Part shown: one piece after another, positions 9,578 to 16,813 of the stretch
How positions within the stretch are numbered: the first letter of the stretch is position 1
Layout: each line of letters opens with the position of its first letter
From: Stappia sp. WLB 29
GTDB lineage: Bacteria; Pseudomonadota; Alphaproteobacteria; Rhizobiales; Stappiaceae
Length of the DNA: 64,000 bases
Assembly (NCBI RefSeq): GCF_023507705.1
Contig: NZ_JALBGD010000001.1
Coordinates: 248,001-312,000 of the forward strand
Reading direction: 5' to 3'
Translations under genes and position numbers: made by a program
Notes under the pieces: model-generated
Database searches by the model: none
What the model saw: the letters and a program-made list of their open reading frames with translations, nothing else
What the model was told of the DNA's origin: nothing

Positions 9578-10651
9578 TCAGGTCCGCGCGGTTTCGGCAA
9601 GATCGCGCAAGGTGTTGAGCACGATCTGCTTCCTGTCGAGATTATAGGCATCCGCCTCGCGCGCGGCGCGGCTGGTCTTTTCCCATACCTCGCTCAGCCT
9701 GACAAGGCGCTGAAGGCTCCCCTGCCCGGCCTCGCCCAGCCGCGTGTGCAGGTGGTCGGCGACCAGGTCCTGGAACAGGCTCCAGGCATCGTCCGCGCCG
9801 CTGCGCGACACCTGGTCGGCAAGGTCGTGCGCGGCCGCCGCATCCAGCCGCGGCAGGCCGGCCACCAGTTTCGCGAAACTGTCGGCCAGATCGATGGAAT
9901 CGCCCTCGGCCAGCTTGATCGCCTTGCGCAGGCTTCCCTGCGCCAGATCCGCGGCCCGTGCCGCGATCCGGTCCGCCGGATCGGCCACGCCCAGCTCGCC
10001 GAGCCCGGACAATACCTCCTCGCGCGACAGCGCCCGCAGGTGGAGCATGCGACAACGCGAACGGATCGTCGGCAGCAGCCGACCCGGCGCATGGGACAGA
10101 ACGAGAAACAGAGACCGTTTAGGCGGTTCTTCAAGAATCTTCAGCAAGGCATTGGCTGCATTGACATTCATGTCGTCGGCCGCATCGACAATGCAGATCC
10201 GCCAGGACCCTTCCGATCCGGTCGACCCGAAGAACGGCACCGTGCGGCGGATCTCGTCCACCGTCAGGTCCTGCTTGATCTTGTCCTTGGCCTTGCGCTT
10301 GGGGTCGTACGGTCGGCGCAGGTGCAGGAGGCCTGGATGAGCGCCTGCCGCGACCTTGCGAAAGTCCGGATGGTTGGCCGGAATCGCGCAGTCGGGCGCC
10401 TCGGCGACGGCCGCTGTCGCGGGATCGGGATGGGCCAGCGCGAAGCGGGCGAAGCGGAAGGCCAGCGTCGCCTTGCCGATGCCCTTCGGCCCGGCGAGGA
10501 TCCAGGCATGGTGCATGCGGCGCGAGCGATAGGCCGACAGCAGCTCCGCCTCCGCCTCGCGGTGGCCGATCAGGTGGTCGCGCTCGCGCGGCAGCGGCAC
10601 GTCCTCGATGGCATCGGCTTCCGTCAGCAGCGGATCGGCAAGATCGTTCAT
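9578..10651 (-). CDS. holB: DNA polymerase III subunit delta'
   Basis: 357 residues, AAA+ clamp-loader subunit. Walker A-like GPKGIGKATLA near residue 54, a degenerate DEAD-like box (IVDAADDMN), and sensor motifs in NALLKILEEPP and SHAPGRLLPTIRSRC are visible. As part of the clamp loader it helps place the beta sliding clamp on DNA. The start ATG overlaps the stop of tmk by four bases, the tmk-holB order seen in many bacteria. The Zn-binding cysteines found in some delta' proteins are not evident. Confidence 0.92.
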   Translation of the reverse strand: MNDLADPLLTEADAIEDVPLPRERDHLIGHREAEAELLSAYRSRRMHHAWILAGPKGIGKATLAFRFARFALAHPDPATAAVAEAPDCAIPANHPDFRKVAAGAHPGLLHLRRPYDPKRKAKDKIKQDLTVDEIRRTVPFFGSTGSEGSWRICIVDAADDMNVNAANALLKILEEPPKRSLFLVLSHAPGRLLPTIRSRCRMLHLRALSREEVLSGLGELGVADPADRIAARAADLAQGSLRKAIKLAEGDSIDLADSFAKLVAGLPRLDAAAAHDLADQVSRSGADDAWSLFQDLVADHLHTRLGEAGQGSLQRLVRLSEVWEKTSRAAREADAYNLDRKQIVLNTLRDLAETART

Positions 10652-11319
10652 GGCCGCCCCTCTTCCGGCTGCAACAGGCGTGCAGAAACCGCCTGCCAGA
10701 TCTCCTGTTCCACCATGTCCGGCTCCTGCGTCCCGTCGATCACCAGGAAACGCTCCGGCTGGCTGGCAGCCAGCTCGAGAAACAGCTTCCGGCGCCGGTC
10801 GTGCACGCTTGCCCCTTCGGTTTCGAACCGGTCCGGCTGGGGGGCGCTCCCCGTGGAACTGCGCGCCGTCACGCGAGCCATACCGACCTCGGCCGGCACG
10901 TCGACCAGCACCGTCAGGTCCGGCCGGCATCCGGCGACGGCCAATGCCTCGAGACGGTCGAGGAAGGCTGTGTCGACGCCTGATTCCCCCTGGTAGACGC
11001 GCGTGGAATCGGCAAAGCGGTCGCACAACACCCAGTCGCCGCGCGACAACGCCGGCTCTATCGTCGTGTCGACATGGTCGGCGCGGGCAGCGGCGAACAT
11101 CATCGCCTCCATCTCCGGGCCGAGATCCTTGATCCGGCCGCCGAGCAGCAGCCGGCGGATGGTCTCCGCGCCGGGCGAGCCGCCCGGTTCGCGCGTCACC
11201 AGCACCTTGACGCCCGCCGCTTCCAGCCGTTTCCGCAGCCGCTCGATTTGCGTCGACTTGCCGGCCCCCTCGCCGCCCTCGAAGGTGACGAAATGCCCGC
11301 GTTCCAAAGGCTCACTCAT
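10648..11319 (-). CDS. tmk: Thymidylate kinase
   Basis: 223 residues. The P-loop GGEGAGKSTQ (near 14-23), the DRFADST motif contacting the acceptor nucleotide, and REPGGSPGAE are diagnostic. It phosphorylates dTMP to dTDP with ATP in the cytoplasm, feeding DNA synthesis. It overlaps the upstream carboxypeptidase-like gene by eight bases and holB by four, so translation of the three is coupled. Confidence 0.95.
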   Translation of the reverse strand: MSEPLERGHFVTFEGGEGAGKSTQIERLRKRLEAAGVKVLVTREPGGSPGAETIRRLLLGGRIKDLGPEMEAMMFAAARADHVDTTIEPALSRGDWVLCDRFADSTRVYQGESGVDTAFLDRLEALAVAGCRPDLTVLVDVPAEVGMARVTARSSTGSAPQPDRFETEGASVHDRRRKLFLELAASQPERFLVIDGTQEPDMVEQEIWQAVSARLLQPEEGRP

Positions 11320-12538
11320 CGAGCCACCATCCGAACAGGGTCTCCTTGACGACGTCCGCGGCCCGACTCGTCACCGTGCCGGCCTCGGCCGCGCCGCCGG
11401 TAAGCAGCGGTACGCGATGGACGATGTCGCTGTCCTTCAGCACGCGCAACTCGCCGACTTCCGTTCCCGGCTGCACCGGCGCCGGCAGCGGCCCGCGATA
11501 GATCGCCCGCAGGCGGTAGGCATGGCGGTCGCCGCGCGGCAGCAGGATCTCCACATTTTCGCGCACCACCAGCGGCACCGCGCCGACCGAGCCGCCGAAG
11601 ACCCGCGCCTCGGTCACCGTGTCCCCAGCGGAAAACAGCACCACGTCCTCGAAATCCTTCTCCAGGCTGTCGAACAGACGGCGCAGCGCCTCCTCGCGCC
11701 TGTCCGCATCCGCGTGGCCGGCAACGACGCCGATCAGCCGCCGGCCGCTGCGCTCGGCCGAGGCGACGGCATTGTATCCCGCCCCTTCCGCAAAGCCGGC
11801 CACCAGCCCGTCGACGCCGGCGACCTCGCCGATGAGCGGGTTCTTGTTTCGCTGGAAGATGCCGTTCCAGGTGAAGTCGGGCGCGCTGAACAGGGCATAG
11901 CGGTCGCCGTGCCGGGTCAGCACATAGTCGGCGAGCCGAGCCATGTCGCGCGCCGTCACATAGGTGTCCTGCGTCTCGTAGCCGGTCGGATTCGCGAAAT
12001 TGCTGCCGGTCAGGCCGATTTCCGCAGCCTTGTCGTTCATCCGTGCGGCGAAGGCCTGCTCGCTGCCGGCAAGCCCTTCCGCAAGCACGATGGCTGCATC
12101 GTTGGCGTTCTGGATGATCAGGCCGCGCAACAGGTCGATCACCGGCACCTCGCTGCCCAGACGGGCGAACATGGTGGTGACTCGGGCCGGTGCGCCGCCG
12201 CTGCGCCAGGCATGCTCGCTGACGGTGAAGACCGTTTCCTCGGTCAGCTCTCCGGCCGCCAGCGCATCGAAGACGACCGCGGCCGTCATCAGTTTGGCCG
12301 AGGAGCCGGGCTGATAGCGCACGGTCGGGTTGCGGCTGGACAGCAGCGTGCCTGTGGTGATGTCGAGAAGCAGTGCGGAGGTGTTGTCGGGGGCGCCCAC
12401 CTCCTGCGCGAGGGAAGTCCCCGGGGAAGAGGAAAGGGCCAGGCCGAGCGACAGCAGCCCGGCTGCGGCGATGCGCATCAGGTGCTGCCCAAGCGCACCT
12501 GTGCGATTCCCTCTCCGCATTGCGGCTACAGCCGTCAT
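11312..12538 (-). CDS. D-alanyl-D-alanine carboxypeptidase-like protein with altered active site
   Basis: 408 residues from ATG 12538, which follows GGAGAGCAGGA; a signal peptide ends near TSLAQE. The fold is that of penicillin-binding DacA/DacF enzymes, which trim the terminal D-Ala of peptidoglycan stems. The nucleophile motif SxxK survives (SSAK, residues 79-82), but the second motif SxN reads NAN (144-146) and the KTG triad reads VAG (245-247, within GVDGLVAGFAEGAGY). The expected Lys that orients substrate is therefore missing. The C-terminal PBP5-type beta domain is present. It may be a non-catalytic peptidoglycan-binding protein or have altered chemistry. Operon with tmk-holB. Confidence 0.85.
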   Translation of the reverse strand: MTAVAAMRRGNRTGALGQHLMRIAAAGLLSLGLALSSSPGTSLAQEVGAPDNTSALLLDITTGTLLSSRNPTVRYQPGSSAKLMTAAVVFDALAAGELTEETVFTVSEHAWRSGGAPARVTTMFARLGSEVPVIDLLRGLIIQNANDAAIVLAEGLAGSEQAFAARMNDKAAEIGLTGSNFANPTGYETQDTYVTARDMARLADYVLTRHGDRYALFSAPDFTWNGIFQRNKNPLIGEVAGVDGLVAGFAEGAGYNAVASAERSGRRLIGVVAGHADADRREEALRRLFDSLEKDFEDVVLFSAGDTVTEARVFGGSVGAVPLVVRENVEILLPRGDRHAYRLRAIYRGPLPAPVQPGTEVGELRVLKDSDIVHRVPLLTGGAAEAGTVTSRAADVVKETLFGWWLDE

Positions 12539-12629
12539 TCCCTGCTCTCCACGTCCCAGCCCGATGTCCGCGCCATGGCGAGAACATACAGGCTCGGACG
12601 GGTCAAGCCTACCTGTGCCTTGAGCTATT

Positions 12630-13832
12630 TCAGTCCGACTGGCGGGCGGCGAGCTCGCGCGGCGACAGGCCCTGGCCGATCGCGTCGAAGGCGGCATAGG
12701 CGCCCTCGATCCGGGCGGCGGCCCGGTAGGACGAGATCGCGGAACCGCGCGCAAACGTGCTCGGCTGGCCGAGATAGGCCGGCCCCGGTGCCAGCACCGG
12801 TTCGCTCGCGGCGGCCGGCTGCGCGGCGCCGTCATAGCTCATGACCGGAGCGGACGCAGCGCCAACAGCCTCGGTCGCAGAAGCGTTGCTATCGAACGTG
12901 TTGAGCGAGGCGACCTGCACCGAAGCGGCGCCCGCCTCGAACGCGACCGCCGGATCGAAGGCGGCGACGACCATCTGGCCGAAGCTGCCCGCACCTGCGA
13001 TGACCGGGCCGTATGGGCGGTTGCGCGGCAGCGGCGCCGGGCCGGAACTCGTCGCCGGAGCGGCCGCCGGAATATCGGCTTGGGCCAGCATCGTGCCCGG
13101 CATGGTGGCGCCCGGCTCGACCGAGCCCGGACCGCGATAGGACGCCATCAGGAAGCTCTGGTCCTGCCCGTCCATGCGGGCCCTGCCGACATATTCCACC
13201 TTCACCTTGGCCACGCCCGCGCTCTTGAAGTCGAGCATGGTCGCGACCTTCTCGGACAGGTCGATGGTGCGGTTGCCGTGGAACGGCCCGCGGTCGTTGA
13301 CCCGGACGATCATCGAACGGCCGTTCTTCAGGTTGGTCACGCGCGCATAGGATGGAAGCGGCATCGTGGTGTGCGCAGCCGTCGGCGCGTTGCGGTCGAA
13401 GACCTCGCCATTGGCGGTCATCCGGCCGTGGAAAGTCGGCCCGTACCAGGAAGCCAGACCGACGGACGTGTAATTCGGATCGTGCTTCGGGTAATACCAC
13501 TTGCCGGCCACCTTGTAGGGCTTGCCGACCATTTGGCGGCCGCCGCCCTTGGGCACCGGCTGGTTGCCCGAGACGACGCGCGGGCTCGCCGCCACGCCGT
13601 ATTTCTCTTCGCTGAACTTGACCTTCTTGCCCTTCGGGGCCGAACCGCATCCAGCCAGCGCCAGGCACAGCGAGGAAACCGCCAGGATGCCGAGAGTGCG
13701 CGGGGAAAGCAGGCGACCGTTCGCCGGCGCCACGCTGCTGCGGGGAAGGCCGTCGGTCGCGCAAATGGGGTTTGCGCCCTTGGGGCCCGTGCTCAGGTGC
13801 CGGCGTGCCGCCGGGTCCTTGCCATCGTTCAT
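12630..13832 (-). CDS. rlpA: Septal ring lytic transglycosylase RlpA-like lipoprotein
   Basis: 400 residues. A lipobox (LALAGC, Cys near residue 62) predicts an outer-membrane lipoprotein. The double-psi beta-barrel is complete (ASWYGPTFHGRMTANGEVFD, then TAAHTTMPLPS, ARVTNLKNGRS, VNDRGPF) with the conserved Glu and Asp. RlpA proteins cleave denuded glycans at the septum. The C-terminal ~190 residues are Ala/Pro-rich, and no SPOR domain is evident. The long N-terminus before the signal suggests the true start may be an internal GTG (SSVAPANG), about 27 residues before the lipobox Cys. Confidence 0.85.
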   Translation of the reverse strand: MNDGKDPAARRHLSTGPKGANPICATDGLPRSSVAPANGRLLSPRTLGILAVSSLCLALAGCGSAPKGKKVKFSEEKYGVAASPRVVSGNQPVPKGGGRQMVGKPYKVAGKWYYPKHDPNYTSVGLASWYGPTFHGRMTANGEVFDRNAPTAAHTTMPLPSYARVTNLKNGRSMIVRVNDRGPFHGNRTIDLSEKVATMLDFKSAGVAKVKVEYVGRARMDGQDQSFLMASYRGPGSVEPGATMPGTMLAQADIPAAAPATSSGPAPLPRNRPYGPVIAGAGSFGQMVVAAFDPAVAFEAGAASVQVASLNTFDSNASATEAVGAASAPVMSYDGAAQPAAASEPVLAPGPAYLGQPSTFARGSAISSYRAAARIEGAYAAFDAIGQGLSPRELAARQSD

Positions 13833-14301
13833 TCTGCCGCCCTAACTCGATACCTGACCGGCGGTTTTCGCCCGGGGTTCCGGCTTGTGCGGACCTTCCG
13901 CCCGCCTTGCCGCTCCTTCGGTCGACATCCTGTTGCCAGGCGGTCGACCGCTCGGGGTCCTTTGCCGCCGCATACAGTGGTCTTGCAAGGTGGGGTTGCG
14001 GCGACACCCGCTTGAGGACTGGAAGTCCGGGGAATCTGTCGCGTTTCGCCTGCCTTGCGTGCCCTGCCGGTCGGACCCGTCTCGTTGCGATGCTGCCCCC
14101 CAAATGGCGCATCACGACACGTGTACCATGCCGTCTCTTACTGCAAGGTGAAGACGCGGTCGACGTGCGGGCATGTCGCGGCGCACGTTTTTCAACAAGC
14201 TGTGGCGAAAGGGTCGCAGGTGTGGACTAGGTCGCAGGTGTGGACTAGGAGGACGCGTGAGCGCGCCCTTCCCGGGTCGGCGGTTTCGAAAGCGTTTGCG
14301 G
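13833..14301. other. Intergenic region upstream of rlpA
   Basis: No supported gene. It must contain the rlpA promoter (minus strand). The only recognisable structure is a perfect 18-bp tandem duplication near 14212-14247. Small open frames here have no ribosome site or recognisable product. Confidence 0.4.
14212..14247. repeat. Perfect 18-bp tandem duplication
   Basis: The unit GGTCGCAGGTGTGGACTA occurs twice in direct succession (14212-14229 and 14230-14247). Function unknown; possibly recent slippage. Confidence 0.9.
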
Positions 14302-14700
14302 CTATTGGCCGATGCGGGCGCGCCCGGTCATGCCGTCGTCGCGGCGCCAGTAGAGCGTGTCGCCGTCGCCCCTGGACAGGGTGAAGCAGAACTGCTTGCC
14401 GTCGTACCAGGCCTGCCACTTCTGGCAGAGCCGGTTGCCGCGCACCCACCAGCGCCCCTGATCCTTCGGCTGCATGAACCGGCCGAGCCCGACGGCATCG
14501 CCCGATCCGCTGACCTCGCCGTTGGCCTGGTAATAGAGCGGAAACTCGCCGCCGAGCGGCACCTTCAGATAGATGCGCTTGCCGGCGACGGTGTTGCGGA
14601 TTTCCTTTTCGGAAAGCTGCGCGTTGGCCAGCGCCGGCGTGGCGGCGACGGCGACACTTGCGATCAGCGCGGCGAACGCGCCTGCCTTGCGTAGCTGCAT
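14302..14700 (-). CDS. Small exported protein of unknown function
   Basis: 132 residues. MQLRKAGAFAALIASVAVAA and an AxA site near ALANA form a Sec signal peptide; GGGAGA at a proper distance supports ATG 14700 over an upstream in-frame ATG. The mature domain (~105 residues) contains GGEFPLYYQANGEVSGSG, then GRWWVRGNRLCQKWQAWYDG and QFCFTL, a lipocalin-like or DUF-type small beta fold with one probable disulfide. I cannot assign a family name. It is transcribed towards rlpA but separated by a long gap. Confidence 0.7.
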   Translation of the reverse strand: MQLRKAGAFAALIASVAVAATPALANAQLSEKEIRNTVAGKRIYLKVPLGGEFPLYYQANGEVSGSGDAVGLGRFMQPKDQGRWWVRGNRLCQKWQAWYDGKQFCFTLSRGDGDTLYWRRDDGMTGRARIGQ

Positions 14701-14837
14701 TGAGTGTCTCCCGGTCGAACCTTGCGAGAAAGCGGCCGCAAAGGGGCCATGCTGATGACGCAAGGGTTACGCGGGGTATCGGCCGGCGGATCAGTCGGGC
14801 CGCTCTCACCACCACCGGAAACGGCGATGCGACGGTT

Positions 14838-14853
14838 TGTGATACCGGTCACA
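14838..14853. promoter_or_regulatory. CRP-type palindrome
   Basis: TGTGA-TACCGG-TCACA is a perfect match to the two half-sites of the CRP consensus with N6 spacing. It lies 138 bases upstream of the minus-strand gene starting at 14700 and 72 bases before a strong plus-strand terminator stem, so it could regulate either that gene or a short plus-strand transcript. Confidence 0.5.
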
Positions 14854-14925
14854 TCCCGGAAGACGGCCCCGGACTACAAGAGACCCATGGCGCGTGCCCC
14901 CGCGCCGGACGCCGAACAACGGCGC

Positions 14926-14979
14926 AGCCGCCGATCCGGTCCCTGCCTCGACCTTCCGGATCGGCGGCTTTTCTATTTT
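14926..14979 (+). terminator. Strong Rho-independent terminator of a possible small RNA
   Basis: A 14-bp perfect stem (AGCCGCCGATCCGG at 14926-14939 with its complement at 14956-14969) is followed by TTTTCTATTTT. No plus-strand coding gene precedes it: upstream is only the divergent small-protein gene and the CRP-type palindrome. A short transcript starting after about 14855 would end here. Confidence 0.75.
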
Positions 14980-15236
14980 CGGCCAAAGCCCCGGCCGGCC
15001 CGGCCCGGTTCCAAAAGGCGCCCGGCACCCAGCCTCAGCCGCGCATAGACTCAAACACCTTGTCGTACCGGCCCCCGCCCTGACCACTGCCCGTGCACGG
15101 CGCAGCAACAGAAGGCGACCGGCAGGCCCCTGGTCGCGAGACTTCGCATCAGGCTCTTTCACATGAGGAAACGTCCGGCACCGCCCGCGCCTCGCCGCTT
15201 GACAAGCCGGCCCGCGAGGGCGAAACGAAGCGCACC

Positions 15237-15326
15237 GGAAGAGTGGCCGAGTGGTTTAAGGCAGCGGTCTTGAAAACCGCCGTACGGGAGACCGTACCGT
15301 GGGTTCGAATCCCACCTCTTCCGCCA
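15237..15326 (+). tRNA. tRNA-Ser (anticodon TGA)
   Basis: Acceptor arms GGAAGAG and CTCTTCC with discriminator G and encoded CCA; D-arm TGGCCGAGTGGTTTAAGGCA; anticodon stem-loop GCGGTCTTGAAAACCGC with anticodon TGA; long variable arm (CGTACGGGAGACCGTACCG) typical of serine tRNAs; T-arm GTGGGTTCGAATCCCAC. It reads UCA and other UCN codons. A TTGACA at 15199-15204 is a possible -35 element. Confidence 0.97.
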
Positions 15327-15661
15327 TTTCCTTGATCTCGCGCCAGTTCGCTTCTCTCACGGCTCCGATAGGGTGGCCTGACGGACCGGCAGGCGGTTGC
15401 CCGCTGGGCTTCGAGTTCGAATTTCATACCGAACTCTCCACCACTCCCATCTCGGCGGTGTAAGTCCTGAGGCGTTCGAAAGCTCCGCGACGTGAGGCTG
15501 GGAATTGTCTGCCAATTCAGGTGCAGTCCAATGTTCGTCCGCCTCAAAGACTGGCGGCGGGTGGCAACTCGGTATGACAGATGTCCCAAAGCCTTCCTGT
15601 CCGCCATTGCTCTCGTCGCAACCGTCTTGTTTTGGTTTTGAAACGAGAGCGAGTCCTGACA
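15327..15661. other. Gene-free stretch between tRNA-Ser and the polysaccharide block
   Basis: No convincing coding sequence. Open frames on the minus strand run through the tRNA antisense and are not real genes. The segment near 15405-15440 (GAGTTCGAATTTC, then CTCTCCACCA) is faintly tRNA 3'-end-like but has no matching 5' half. It could be the scar of an insertion at the tRNA gene. No integrase is seen. Confidence 0.35.
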
Positions 15662-16561
15662 CTAGGGGAAGGTGTAGTTAAGCATCACACCAATAAGAGC
15701 GCCGCTGAAAGCTTTCTGAATGTCGTTGGAATGATTGTGAACGTAGCCGGCGTAGGCCTCAAGCGTGACGGCATCGTTGAGCGACTTTTCGAAGCCCAGA
15801 GTGCTGCGCAGCCGCCGGTCCTCGCGTCCGCCGCCGACATAATCTCGGGCAAAACCCGAGGCCCGCAAGGCGATGCGGGTCTCTGGGTTGAGCCGATAGC
15901 GGGCGAGCATACGGATACCGTTCTCGGTATAGGAATATCGGTCGCGATCCGCGTAGCGCTGCTCCTGATAGAGAGTGGCGAGGACATACCAGTTCCAGTC
16001 TGAAGACTGCCATGCGTAGTTGAACTCGCCCAGCCATTCGGATTGATCATAGCCGGAGAAGGTGTTCTCTTCGTTCTGGTCACGATAGCTATAGCGCAGC
16101 CGGGTCCAGAACATCTGCCGCGGTGCGACGCCCATCCGGTAGGTGCCACCGATCCGAAGGCGGGAAAAGACTTCGTCCGAGGGATCGAGCGCCGTGGTGG
16201 CATCAAGGTTGAAACGCAGCTGCCGCCGATCACCGGGCAGGTCGTGGTGGTAGGCAAGCCGAGCATCGAAGAACAAACGGTTGCCCTCGCTGACGGCCGG
16301 ATAGGTTTCGCGCCGCACCCCGAAGCCGACCAGGGCCTCGCGTCCGCTGCCAAGGTCGAAGCCACGATCGACCTCAAGGCCAAGGGTCAGCCGGTTCTCC
16401 AGCTTCAGCCTGCGGCCCTCGCCGCCGTCCAGTTCCGAATCAAGCGGCGCGCGGTCGAATCCGGCCGTCGCCTTCATTGTCCAGTCCTGTGCCAAGGCTG
16501 GGACCGCCCATAGCTGCGCCGTGGCCAGAACGGTAATGCAAATTGCGCGGAAGAGTATCAT
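15662..16561 (-). CDS. Outer-membrane beta-barrel protein of the polysaccharide cluster
   Basis: 299 residues from ATG 16561, with signal peptide MILFRAICITVLATAQLWAV ending at PALAQ. The mature protein is a series of alternating, aromatic-girdled strands (RLKLENRLTLGLEVDRGF, ARLAYHHDLPG, MFWTRLRYSYRDQNEENTF, WNWYVLATLYQEQRYADRD, GIRMLARYRLNPETRI) ending GVMLNYTFP. I count roughly 14-16 strands by eye. It lies 252 bases downstream of the GT2 synthase on the same strand and may be the outer-membrane exit pore. That role is inferred from position; the family is not recognised. Confidence 0.72.
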   Translation of the reverse strand: MILFRAICITVLATAQLWAVPALAQDWTMKATAGFDRAPLDSELDGGEGRRLKLENRLTLGLEVDRGFDLGSGREALVGFGVRRETYPAVSEGNRLFFDARLAYHHDLPGDRRQLRFNLDATTALDPSDEVFSRLRIGGTYRMGVAPRQMFWTRLRYSYRDQNEENTFSGYDQSEWLGEFNYAWQSSDWNWYVLATLYQEQRYADRDRYSYTENGIRMLARYRLNPETRIALRASGFARDYVGGGREDRRLRSTLGFEKSLNDAVTLEAYAGYVHNHSNDIQKAFSGALIGVMLNYTFP

Positions 16562-16813
16562 CTCAGACCGTCCACTTCGGTTCGCTGGTTCGCTTGACGT
16601 CGCTGGTCCCAAGGGTTGATGTGCCAGGGCCATGAGCGAAAGCGGATAGGGACCACATGGGTTCTAGGGTGAAATAGGAACGCAGCAGGCAGAACGGTCG
16701 TGTTGCGAATGTGGTAGAATTTGTCAGGTTGCGTGTTTGGAACACATAAAGTTTGTTCGACTCAGGCGGCGAGGTCAAGTTCCAGCGGAGATAAATGCCC
16801 AGAACCTTGATGT

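Noticed and set aside
14212-14247. TGTGGACTA repeats as DnaA boxes
   Set aside because: They differ from TGTGGATAA at two of nine positions, and there is no AT-rich unwinding region or replication gene nearby.
15367-15442. tRNA-like 3' end (GTTCGAATTTC and CTCTCCACCA) as a second tRNA gene or att site
   Set aside because: No matching acceptor or anticodon arms could be found, and it does not repeat the tRNA-Ser 3' end.
15149-15607. Minus-strand frame containing IRTHGTVSRTAVFKTAALNH
   Set aside because: This peptide is the well-known false translation of the antisense strand of tRNA-Ser.
16563-16778. Short minus-strand frame between the GT2 synthase and the barrel protein
   Set aside because: Starts inside the gap without a ribosome site and its translation has no signal peptide, domain or codon bias.
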